Below, piece by piece: positions 7,690 to 16,700 of a stretch of DNA of 18,119 nt. Location: contig JAEWKL010000732.1 of assembly GCA_023386115.1 (NCBI GenBank), forward strand, positions 1 to 18,119, given 5' to 3'. Within the stretch, counting starts at the first letter, position 1. Every line of letters begins with the position of its first letter. The position numbers were made by a program, and so were the translations under genes. Under the pieces are notes generated by a model. That model was not told the origin of the DNA. It searched no databases and worked only from the letters and a program-made list of their open reading frames with translations. This stretch comes from Pseudomonadota bacterium. Lineage in GTDB: Bacteria > Pseudomonadota > Alphaproteobacteria > Rhizobiales > Beijerinckiaceae.

Positions 7690-10521
7690 TCACAGCAGGA
7701 TCGCACTGCGCCAGGGATCGTAGTCAACGAGGCCCCCGAGGCTTAGGTCCGGACGCCAGCACGCGGCACGGGGGTTCAGCAGGGCCGCCGCGCCCGAGAA
7801 TGTGCTGTTCGAGGTCGCCAGTTGGTCGGCCAGGCAGAGCGCATGGAAATCGGGGAAGAACTCGGCGCCGTCCGGTCCCGCCGGCAGATCGCGGGCGGTG
7901 AGCGGCCGGTAGGCGGCGAAGGCTTGAGCGAGGCCGGGCGCGTCCGTGGCGACATAGAGGACCGGCCGGTCGAGAGCCGACCAGAGCGCGTCGAGCCAGC
8001 GCAGGTACCACGCCTCCGGCGCGATCCAGAAGCGGCCCCACCCGTAATCGCCGCGCCGCAGATGGATCGCCACCAGCGTCCCGCCCGAGAGTCGCCGGCC
8101 GATCGCCTCGGCCAGGGGACGCAGTTTCCGGCCGGGTGCGAAAAGGGCCCGGAACCGTTCCCGCTCCCCGGCCCAGCCGCCGGGATCGCCGCAGAAATAG
8201 CCGGCGACGTCCTGTCCGGCATAAGTCCCATCCCGATCATCCGCCAGGGCCGCGGCGTCCCCAGAGCGGCGCGGCAAGGTGGGCCCGAGGGGCGGGTCGT
8301 CGCGGTCGAACAGGTGCTGCCCGAGCCAGGGCGGCGTCTCGAGTACGAGGCCGTGCCGCTCTGCGTAGAGGCGCGGAAAGCCGTATTGAAGGATCTGGTT
8401 GCCGAAACGCCCGTCGAGCCCGAGCCGGCTCACGGCGCGGCGCCGCCGGGGTGCACTGGGCGGGACCGGGACCGGGGGCGCTCCCCAGCGCGCGGAGAGC
8501 CGGAGCATCGCCCGGCGGGTGAAGGCCTCGCCATAGGCCGCATTGCACCGGGCGGCCCGATCCCAGGCGGCGAGCGCCGCCTCCGGCCGTGCCGTCGCCT
8601 CGTGGGCGCGCGCCCGTAGAGCGTGCGCCTCGTAGCTGGCCGGATCGAGAAGCAGGACGCGTCGGGCGCAGGAGGCCGCCGCCGCGGCGTCGCCGCGGGA
8701 AAGGCGGATCTCGGCCTGCGCGAGGGCGATGTCAGTGCGGCCGGGTGCGAGTCGGTCCGCCCGCGCAAGCCAGGCCGCCGCCCGCTCCGGTGCGCCGAGA
8801 CGGGCCTCGGCTCGGCCGAGATGCAGCAGGCTGGCGGCCAGATCGGGTTGGAGCAGCAAGGCGCGCTGGGTGGCGCGCCGGGTGCCGGCAGCGTCACCGC
8901 TTTCCATGAGCAGGCTACCAATATTCGAGACCGCGGCCGCCGTGGCCGGCGCGAGCGATGCGGTGCGCCGGAAGGCGCGCAGGGAGTCTCCCACCTGCTG
9001 CGACCGGTAAGCGTCGAGACCGAGAGCGAACCACGTCGCCGCGTCGGCGGGCTCGCGGACAAGGGCTTGGCGCAGGGAAGCCGCGGCCGGCCGTCCCTGT
9101 GCCGAGAGGTTTCGGGCGAGGGCCCGGGCAAACCGGCCATCGCCGGCCCCCAAGGGCACAGCCGCCCACAGGAGTGCCTCAGCCCGGGCCGCCTCGCCTC
9201 GACTGAGCCAGAGATCCGCCAATTCCTCGACGCCGGAGCGCGCGCCCACCGGCGCGTCGAGCATCTGGACCAGGAGGGCGGCGGCCGTCCCGGAGGCCGG
9301 GAACGCAGCCCCGCCTTCGCGCCTCCGGTTGCGACCGTGCGCGAAAAGACGCCGCTCGATCAGCAGGCCGATCGCCTGGAAGCGTGCGTCCGGCTGCGCG
9401 CCCACGCCGGGCGGACGCCCGCTTGTCATGTCCGCCCGTTGCCGGTCGAAGGCGTTGCCGGGCTGCAGCGTGTAGCGGACCGTGCGGAGCGGCACATGCA
9501 CACCCGGGAACAGGGCGTGCAGGACGCGGCTGTAGGCGACGTCATCCGCGACAGCCGGCCGGAAGGGAGGCTCGTCGGGAAAGCCGCCGGTCGCGAGATG
9601 GCAGGTCCGGCGGACGGCAATGTTGCAGGGATACGTCCGCTCCGAGGCCTCGCGCCAGACTGGCGCGATTTCGGAGTCGATGCTGTCGAAGACGATGCCG
9701 GTGCGGACGAAGCCCACATCCGGCCGGTCGTCCAAGATTGCCAGGGTCACGAGGAGATGGTCGGCGAGGAACGTGTCGTCAGCGTCGAGGAACCAGAGGA
9801 CGTCCCCCTTCGCCCCGGCGGCGGCGAGGTTGCGCGCCGCGCCGGCGCCCCCGTTCCGGCTCAACACGGTCAGGGCCAGGCTTTGGTCCGGGTTGGCGCG
9901 GGCCCAGCCGAGCACCGCCCCGGCGGTGCCGTCGGGCGAGGCGTCGTCCACGACACAGATATGGATTTTCGCCTCCGCCCGGCCGGTGGCAGCGCGCAAC
10001 CGCACGACGGCGCCCGCGACACTGTCGAGGGCGCGTCTGACCGTGTCCTCGGCCCGGAAGGCTGGGATGACCACAGTGCCCAGATAGGCCTCCTCACGGG
10101 CCCGCGCGGCGAGCCCATCGACGGCGACGCCGAGGCCGCCCGCCTCCGGCGGCAGCAGCGCCCGTAGCCGGGCCGCCTCCGCGTCCTCGCTCCGGATGAA
10201 CCGGACGATGGCGAGCAGGCGTGCGAGGTCGCCTTTGAGCGGCGCGATCTCGGCGGTCCGAGCGAGCAGGTCGAGGGCCCGATCGATCGCGCCGCCGTTG
10301 ATCAAGCCGACGGCCGCGTTCAAGGCCAGGTGGAGCGCACCATCAATTTGCCGGAGGAAGATCTCCCGATTGCCGTGCAGACGGTACGCCCGAGCGAACA
10401 GGCGGAGGGAGCGCAGACCATCCCCCTTCTCGCGGACGGCGAGAGCGAGGTATTGCAAGGCGGTCGCGTCGGCCGGATCGAGAAGCAGGTCGCGCACCTT
10501 CGTCGCCAGGTCGAGGTCCAT
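7690..10521 (-). CDS. Three-part fusion: GT2 glycosyltransferase - TPR - GT11 fucosyltransferase-like
   Basis: A 943-residue protein. Residues 1-145 are helical and repeat-like. The GT2 (GT-A) domain follows: LGTVVIPAFRAEDTVRRALDS near 146, VVDDASPDGTAG, and WFLDADDTF near 242 carrying the metal-binding Asp residues. Residues about 434-675 are TPR repeats (for example ATWFALGLDAYRSQQVGDSL and LHLGRAEARLGAPERAAAWL). The C-terminus from about 698 begins RLGLDGRFGNQILQYGF, has the HLRRGDY motif near 819 and NSTFSGAAALL near 903, all characteristic of GT11 alpha-1,2-fucosyltransferases that use GDP-fucose. Both catalytic centres look intact. I chose ATG 10521 because homology starts there; the frame stays open for 438 further codons upstream, but that stretch is only a shadow of the divergent gene. 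Its Shine-Dalgarno is weak. Confidence 0.85.
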   Translation of the reverse strand: MDLDLATKVRDLLLDPADATALQYLALAVREKGDGLRSLRLFARAYRLHGNREIFLRQIDGALHLALNAAVGLINGGAIDRALDLLARTAEIAPLKGDLARLLAIVRFIRSEDAEAARLRALLPPEAGGLGVAVDGLAARAREEAYLGTVVIPAFRAEDTVRRALDSVAGAVVRLRAATGRAEAKIHICVVDDASPDGTAGAVLGWARANPDQSLALTVLSRNGGAGAARNLAAAGAKGDVLWFLDADDTFLADHLLVTLAILDDRPDVGFVRTGIVFDSIDSEIAPVWREASERTYPCNIAVRRTCHLATGGFPDEPPFRPAVADDVAYSRVLHALFPGVHVPLRTVRYTLQPGNAFDRQRADMTSGRPPGVGAQPDARFQAIGLLIERRLFAHGRNRRREGGAAFPASGTAAALLVQMLDAPVGARSGVEELADLWLSRGEAARAEALLWAAVPLGAGDGRFARALARNLSAQGRPAAASLRQALVREPADAATWFALGLDAYRSQQVGDSLRAFRRTASLAPATAAAVSNIGSLLMESGDAAGTRRATQRALLLQPDLAASLLHLGRAEARLGAPERAAAWLARADRLAPGRTDIALAQAEIRLSRGDAAAAASCARRVLLLDPASYEAHALRARAHEATARPEAALAAWDRAARCNAAYGEAFTRRAMLRLSARWGAPPVPVPPSAPRRRRAVSRLGLDGRFGNQILQYGFPRLYAERHGLVLETPPWLGQHLFDRDDPPLGPTLPRRSGDAAALADDRDGTYAGQDVAGYFCGDPGGWAGERERFRALFAPGRKLRPLAEAIGRRLSGGTLVAIHLRRGDYGWGRFWIAPEAWYLRWLDALWSALDRPVLYVATDAPGLAQAFAAYRPLTARDLPAGPDGAEFFPDFHALCLADQLATSNSTFSGAAALLNPRAACWRPDLSLGGLVDYDPWRSAILL

Positions 10522-10680
10522 GTCGTCAATCGTCCCCGGCGCCGTCTCCGTGCGGCCCCCTGCTCGCCGCGCCTCGTCCGCTGAGCACGGCCCAGCCCTC
10601 AAACGCAAGCCCGGCCGGCCGGACGGATCCAGCGAGCGCGGCTCTGGTGTGGGTCGGGCGCACGGGACGGCGGACGGGCG
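10522..10680. promoter_or_regulatory. Divergent spacer between two large glycosyltransferase genes
   Basis: This 159-bp GC-rich gap separates the minus-strand GT2-TPR-GT11 gene from the plus-strand GT4-GT17 gene. By position it should contain promoters in both directions. I see no clear promoter hexamers, operator palindrome or strong ribosome binding site in it. Confidence 0.35.
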
Positions 10681-13600
10681 ATGATGCGGGTTGCCTTCAT
10701 CGATCCGGGCGCGATGTCCTACACGCCTGCAACGCCCGAGACCGCTCCCCTGGGCGGCTCGCAATCCGCCCTCTGCCATCTCGCCGCGCAACTCGCCCGC
10801 GACGGGCTCGACGTGACCATGGCGACGGCAACCGACCGGCCCGGGCGAGTTCACGGGGTGCGGGTGCTCTCCACCAGGACTCTGTCGTTCGCGGATCTCT
10901 CCGGCATCCCGGTGGTGGTTGTGCTCAACGGCACCGACGTATCCTTGCTCGCGGGCTTGCGCGCGCAGCTCGGCGCCTCCGTACGGCTGATCCTGTGGAC
11001 GCAGCACGCCGCCGACGAGCCAGCGATGCGCGGGCTGCACGATCCTGCCCAGCGCGCGGGCTGGGACGCCTTCGCGTTCGTCAGCGACTGGCAGCGCCAC
11101 GCCTATGTCACCCGTTTCGGCCTGCCGCCGGAGCGCTGCCGAACCCTGCGCAACGCCGTGAACCCAACCTTCGCCGCGAGGCTCCCGAGCGAGGGGGATC
11201 TGGCGGCGCGGCCGTGGCCCCCGATCCTTGCTTATACCAGCACCCCCTATCGTGGCCTCGACGTGCTCCTCGACGGCCTGCCGCGCATCCGTGCCGCCCT
11301 GCCTGGCACTGTCTTGCGCGTCTACGCGAGCCTCGCCCCCTATCAGATTACGGGCGAGGCCGACCCGTACCAGGACCTGTACAAGCGTTGCCGGGCGACC
11401 GAGGGGGTCGATTATCGGGGGGCGATCCCGCCGGCCGTCCTGGCAGAGGAGCTGCGCGACGTCACTGCCCTCGCATACCTGAACCGCTTCGCCGAGACCT
11501 CCTGCATCGCCGTGATGGAAGCGCTCGCGGCGGGCTGCCTCACGGTGACGAGCCGGCTCGGCGCACTTCCCGAAACGGGCATGGGGTTCGCCCATCTGAC
11601 GCCAGTCCCCAACGACCCGGCCGTCCATGCCGCGCTCTACGCGGAGCGTATGGTCGCGGTCCTGTCGCAACGGCGGGACGACCCCGCTGGCACTGCGCGC
11701 CGGCAGAGCGAGCAGGCGGCGCAGGTTCTGGCGACGGCGACCTGGCCGGTGCGCGCCGCCGCCTGGGCGGCCTGGTTCAGCGCACTTGCCGGCGAAACCC
11801 CGGATGCGCCGCCCGAACGCGGCGACCCGGACCACGGCGCCCGCATGGCGGCCCGCCAGTTCCTCAATACCCCTGCCGAAGCGAGAGCCCTGCTGGCGCT
11901 CGCCCGTGCCGACCTATCAGCGGCGCGCTGGGCGGCGGGCGCGCGGGGCCTCAGGCGCGCCGCCCTCCTCGGTGCGCGAATCGACCGGGACCTCGCGCCG
12001 CTCGGTCGAGCGATCGCGGAGGGGATCGACGGCACGTCACTGCCGGAGCGGGCGGACACTCTCGAGCAGGTCGATGGTATCGCCGGCCTTGCAGGCGCGG
12101 CGGATCCCGCCCGCGCCCTGATGCGGGAGGCCGCCCGCCTCGGCGATCACGACATCGTCGTGCGCGCGGGCCGGATCCTGCTCCGGCACCGACCCGGTGA
12201 GGCCGGCCCGCACCTCGCTGTCGCCTGGGCGCAGAGCGCTCTCGGTCGGCACGGCGATGCTCTGGCGCAGCTCGACCAAGCCCTCGCACTCGGATCCGCA
12301 GACCTGCTCGGCGATCCCCGGACGCGCGCCCTCGCCACGGGCTGCGTCGCGGCCGCCGAGGCGGAGCTTGCCCGGGTGGGGCTCGGTGCGACAGCTTCCC
12401 CCGACGGAGTTACGGACCGGGTCGAGGTCGTCGGTCGGCTCCGCCGCCTCGCCAGGCTCATCGACGTGCTCGGCGAGGATCCGGGCCTGCTCGCCGAAAC
12501 CGCCGACGCTATCGCGGAGGTGGCCGATCCGGGAACGGCCGCTTCCCTCCTGGCCGGGGGCCTCGGCCGGAGACGCCTGCGGCTCGGCGAGCCCGATGCG
12601 GCGCTGCCCTTGCTGCGGCGCGCGGGCGCTGCTGGCGGCTCTGCAGTGGCCAAGGCACGAGTCGCCGCGGGATTGGCGCAGGCGCAGTTCCAGATGCTCG
12701 ATGCGCTGGAGGGCCTGCTGCAGGCGGGTCAGCGAGGCCAAGTGGAGCCGGGCTGGCGGGCCGAGGCCGCGCGGGTGATCGCGACGATCGACGGGATGCT
12801 CGACCTCGACCATATCGCCGAGGACATCCGCAGCAGGGTCTGGGGGACCCTGCGGGGCTTCTCGGCCTGGCTCAGCCTCACCGCGGAACCGCACCTGCCT
12901 GGCCCGGCGCCGGAGGGGGGGCGCCGAGTCTACGATTGCTTCTCGTTCAACGACGAGCTCGACATGCTGGAGTTGCGCCTCGCCGAGATGGGGCCGGCCG
13001 TCGACCGCTTCGTCCTCGTCGAGGCGCGCCACACCCATGCTGGACGGCCGAAGCCCCTGCATTTCGCCGAGAACCGGGCACGCTTCGCGGCCTATGCCGG
13101 CCGCATCGTGCATGTCGTGGTGGAGGACGATCCCGGCGGTTTCGCGTGGCGACGCGAGGCGCATCAGCGGGAGGCCATCGCCCGCGGCCTCACCGAGGCG
13201 GATCCCGACGACCTCGTCATCGTCAGCGACGTAGACGAGATCCTGCGGCCCGAGGTGGTGGCGGCCCTGCGCACGGCGCCCGGAGACCTGTTCGCCCCGC
13301 GCCTTGCCATGCGCCTGTACTTCCTCGACCTCGCCGCCGCCGAGCCCTGGCTCTCGGTCGCGGCGGCGCCCTGGTCGCTGATCCGCCGGATCGGGCCGAA
13401 CCATGCCCGCTACCTCGTCAAGCAGGGCCTCGGTCGGCCGGTCGCGGAGGCCGGCTGGCACTTCACCTGGATCGGCGGCATGGAGCGCTTCGAGGCCAAG
13501 ATGCGGGCCTATGCCCATCGGGAAATGGCCGTCGGGTTCGACCGCGACGCGGCTGCGAACCGCGCCCGCCTCGCCCGTTTCTACGCCGACGGACGGCCCT

Positions 13601-13737
13601 CGTCCGGGCTTGTCCCGGGGATGTGGCGCGATCTTGCGCGGGTCCCGGTGGATGCCGGCTTTCCCACCAGCGTGCTGGCGGACCTCAACGGGTACCAGCG
13701 GCGCGGCTGGCTCTGCCCGCGGGAGGCGGGATCGTGA
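10681..13737 (+). CDS. GT4 - helical repeat - GT17 double glycosyltransferase
   Basis: A 1018-residue protein. Residues 1 to about 370 form a GT4-type (GT-B fold) transferase: GGSQSALCHLAAQLA near 21 (acceptor-side glycine-rich loop), YTSTPYRGLDVLLDGLP near 183 and the EX7E-type donor site ETSCIAVMEALAAG near 271. Residues about 390-745 are alanine-rich helical or TPR-like repeats. From about 750 there is a GT17 domain of the MGAT3 (bisecting beta-1,4-N-acetylglucosaminyltransferase) family, shown by VYDCFSFNDELDMLELRLAE, VDRFVLVEARHTHAGRPKPL and the DxD-like VSDVDEIL near 847-854. Actual sugars are unknown. Two ATG codons stand in tandem at 10681; the upstream purine-rich GGCGGACGGGCG is a weak ribosome site. 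The stop overlaps the next gene's GTG start (GTGA), so the two are surely co-translated. Confidence 0.85.
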   Translation: MMRVAFIDPGAMSYTPATPETAPLGGSQSALCHLAAQLARDGLDVTMATATDRPGRVHGVRVLSTRTLSFADLSGIPVVVVLNGTDVSLLAGLRAQLGASVRLILWTQHAADEPAMRGLHDPAQRAGWDAFAFVSDWQRHAYVTRFGLPPERCRTLRNAVNPTFAARLPSEGDLAARPWPPILAYTSTPYRGLDVLLDGLPRIRAALPGTVLRVYASLAPYQITGEADPYQDLYKRCRATEGVDYRGAIPPAVLAEELRDVTALAYLNRFAETSCIAVMEALAAGCLTVTSRLGALPETGMGFAHLTPVPNDPAVHAALYAERMVAVLSQRRDDPAGTARRQSEQAAQVLATATWPVRAAAWAAWFSALAGETPDAPPERGDPDHGARMAARQFLNTPAEARALLALARADLSAARWAAGARGLRRAALLGARIDRDLAPLGRAIAEGIDGTSLPERADTLEQVDGIAGLAGAADPARALMREAARLGDHDIVVRAGRILLRHRPGEAGPHLAVAWAQSALGRHGDALAQLDQALALGSADLLGDPRTRALATGCVAAAEAELARVGLGATASPDGVTDRVEVVGRLRRLARLIDVLGEDPGLLAETADAIAEVADPGTAASLLAGGLGRRRLRLGEPDAALPLLRRAGAAGGSAVAKARVAAGLAQAQFQMLDALEGLLQAGQRGQVEPGWRAEAARVIATIDGMLDLDHIAEDIRSRVWGTLRGFSAWLSLTAEPHLPGPAPEGGRRVYDCFSFNDELDMLELRLAEMGPAVDRFVLVEARHTHAGRPKPLHFAENRARFAAYAGRIVHVVVEDDPGGFAWRREAHQREAIARGLTEADPDDLVIVSDVDEILRPEVVAALRTAPGDLFAPRLAMRLYFLDLAAAEPWLSVAAAPWSLIRRIGPNHARYLVKQGLGRPVAEAGWHFTWIGGMERFEAKMRAYAHREMAVGFDRDAAANRARLARFYADGRPSSGLVPGMWRDLARVPVDAGFPTSVLADLNGYQRRGWLCPREAGS
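13721..13737 (+). promoter_or_regulatory. Ribosome site and GTGA stop/start overlap
   Basis: GGGAGG at 13721-13726 lies seven bases before GTG 13734, and that GTG overlaps the TGA (13735-13737) of the preceding gene. This fixes the start of the double GT9-like protein, although its frame is open for 266 codons further upstream. It also indicates translational coupling between the two large proteins. Confidence 0.75.
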
Positions 13738-16700
13738 CGGAGGCCGCCCGGCGCGCCCGCGAAGCCGTCCTCGACTCTGCCCGCGCGCACGCCGCGGCAG
13801 GCCGCCTCGACGAGGCTCGCATCGCCCACCGGGCCGTCCTCGCGACCGACCCGGACTGCACCGAGGCAGGCGGTCTGCTCGGGCATCTGGACGCGACCCT
13901 CGCCCGGAAGGCGCAGGATCGACAGGCGAACAGGGACGAGACCGAAGGGGACAATGCGCACGACCCGTTCCCGACGGCTGTCCGCACGTCCTCGGTCGGC
14001 GTGACGGAGAAGCCTTCGGCACCAGGCGGCCTCGCGGCTCTCGCCCTGGAGCGCGGGGACGATACCGAAGCCGTGCTCCTGCTGCGCCGCCATCTCGCCC
14101 TGTTGCCGGACGACGGGAAAGCTCGTCTCGGTCTCGTCGAGGCGCTGATGCGGGCGGGACGCCCTGCCGAGGCCGAGCCGGAACTCACCGCCTTCGCCCG
14201 GCGCTACCCTGAGGATTGGCGCAGCCTGAGCAATCTCGGCGTCCTGCGCAAAAATCTCGGACGCTCCGCCGCAGCCGAGGCCGCCTATCGCCGTGCCCTC
14301 GTGCTCATGCCGTCCGATCCGGGCCTCCTCGGCAATACAGGCTTCGCCCTAGCGCGCATGCCGGGCCGGGAGGCAGAGGCCGAACTGTGGCTGCGCCGGG
14401 GGGTCGCGCTCGGCGGCAACGCGCCCCAGGGCCTCGTCGATCTGGCCGGCTTCCTCGCCGAGCAGGGGCGGGAGGACGAGGCCGAGGCACTATGCCGGGC
14501 AGCCCTTTCCCGGGATCCGGAACACGTCAAGGCTCATCTCATCCTGGCCTTCAGCCAGCTCGCCCGCGGGGCGCTGGAAGCGGGCTTCCGGACCTACGAG
14601 TGGCGCAGGCGCCTACCAGGATGGGCGGCCCACCGAGCGCCGGAGGCACCGGATTGGACCGGCGACGATCCGGCGGGGCGCACCATCCTGATCGAGGAAG
14701 AGCAGGGCCTCGGCGACGCGATCCAGTTCATCCGCTACGCCCGGCCCCTGCGGCGGCGCGGCGCGCGGGCAATCGCTGCCTGCCGGCCGGCCCTGCAGCG
14801 CCTGTTCTCGACGATGCCTGATCTCGATGCCGTGACCGGCCTCGACGGCCCGGCACTGCCCCACGACGCACAAGCGCTCCTGCTCAGCCTGCCTCATCTC
14901 CTCGGGCCGGAGGCCGGTACGGCGCCCGGCACTGTGCCCTATCTGAAGGCCGAGCCGGCCCACGTGGTCCGCTGGCGCGCCCGGCTCGCCGCCGCGGCGG
15001 TGCTCGGCCGTCCGTTCCGGGTCGGCCTCGTCTGGGCGGGCAGCCCCGGGCATCCGGACGACGCGCGCCGCTCCCCCGGCCTCGCCGCGCTGGCGGACCT
15101 GCTCGACGTACCAAGCGTGCAAACGGTGCTATTGCAGGCCGGGCCGGGCCGGGCGGATCTCGGGCAGGTGCCGCTGCCGTCCCACTGCCTCGATCTCGGT
15201 CCCGATCTGGCCGATCTCGCCGACACCGCGGCCGCGATGGCGGCCCTCGACCTCGTGATCACCTGCTGCACCGCGCCCGCCCATCTCGCGGGGGCGCTCG
15301 GCTGCCCGGTCTGGAACCTCCTGGCTTTCGCACCTGACTGGCGCTGGGGCAGGCAGGGCGAGACGACGCCCTGGTACCCGACCATGCGCCTCTTCCGTCA
15401 GCCGCGGCCCGGCGCTTGGGCATCCGTCGCGGCGGAAGTCCGCGCCGCTCTCGCGGTCGCGGCGGCGCCCGGCGCGCCGCCTCTCTGTGATCTACGGCCG
15501 GATCCGGCAGGGGAGCTCCCGGCCGGGGCGCCGGCGGGAGAGCGGGAAGGTCCATTCGCGCCCGGGGATACCGGGTGGCCAGAGCCCAACACCGATGAGG
15601 CGGAGCGGCATGGGACGCGGGAGGTGCGCGGGCGCCCTGGCCACCTGACAAGGGTGACGGAGTCGGCCAAGCACGACGCGGACGCGCAGCTTCCGAGCGG
15701 GCAACTGACGAACGAGCAGCTTTTGGCGCAGGCCGAGGCGGCTCTGGCGGCCGACCCCACTGATCCCTGCGCTCTGAGCCTGCTCGGCGTGCTTCAGCGC
15801 CGAGAGGGTCGCCACGAGGCCGCCATCGCCTTCCATTGGCGTGCCCTGGAACGGGCTCCGGAGCGCGCCGCGATCTGGTCTAACCTCGGCAACGCCCTGC
15901 GGGATTGTGGGCGCTTCGACGAGGCGGCAGCGGCGCACGAGCAGGCGCTCCGCCTTGCCCCGGCAGACCAGACCCTGATCTTCAACGCCGCCATCACCTT
16001 CCGCCAGTCCGGCGCCTTCACGGACGCGCTGGCGCTGCTTGAGCGCGCTGCCGCCCTCGCCCCCGCGACGGCGGATCTGATCTGGGAGCGCGCGCTCGCA
16101 CGACTCCAGATCGGCGACTATGATGGAGGCCTGCGCGACTACGAGGCTCGCTTCGGCATCGCGTCCTACCGCAACCGCATCCTGCACGGCCCCCGCTGGG
16201 ACGGTGGGGATCTGGCCGGTCGCACCCTTCTGATCACGGTGGAGCAGGGGTTCGGCGATGCGCTCCTGGCGGCCCGCTATGTGCCGCTCGTGGCCGAGCG
16301 CGGCGGGCGCATCATCCTTGAGTGCCATCCGGAGCTGCGCCGGATCCTCGCCGGCCTGCCGGTGGCGGCACTGGCTGATCCCGGTGCCCCGCTCCCGGCC
16401 TTCGACCTCCAGATCTCGCAGATGAGCCTCGCCGGGCTGTTCGGCACCCGGGCCGGGACAGTGCCGCCTCCCGTCCGCCTGTCCCTGCCGGAGTCAGCAC
16501 AACGCAAGGCCGACGCGCTGCTCGGGCCCGCCGACGGCACCCTACGGGTCGGGATCGTCTGGTCGGGGCGGGAGAGCTTCGGAGAGAACCACCTGCGGGC
16601 AACCCGGCTCGCCCCCTTCCTGCGCTTCGCCGAGATCCCAAGCGTACGCCTCTACAGTCTCCAGAAGGGCGGGCCCGCGGACGAGCTGAACGGCTCTCTC

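Noticed and set aside
8623..10167. Plus-strand frame of 514 codons
   Set aside because: It lies entirely opposite the GT2-TPR-GT11 gene, whose motifs are unmistakable. No recognisable domain is present.
7690..11835. Minus-strand frame open for 1381 codons
   Set aside because: Only the part from 10521 downwards has family motifs. The upstream 438 codons are antisense to the GT4 domain and have arginine/glycine-rich shadow composition.
12936..13733. 266-codon upstream extension of the double GT9-like gene
   Set aside because: It overlaps the conserved GT17 domain in another frame, while a GGGAGG and GTGA overlap at 13734 clearly mark the true start.
12037..14022. Minus-strand frame of 661 codons
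   Set aside because: Antisense to the GT17 and TPR-GT9 coding regions. Its composition is typical of GC-rich shadow frames and no motif is visible.
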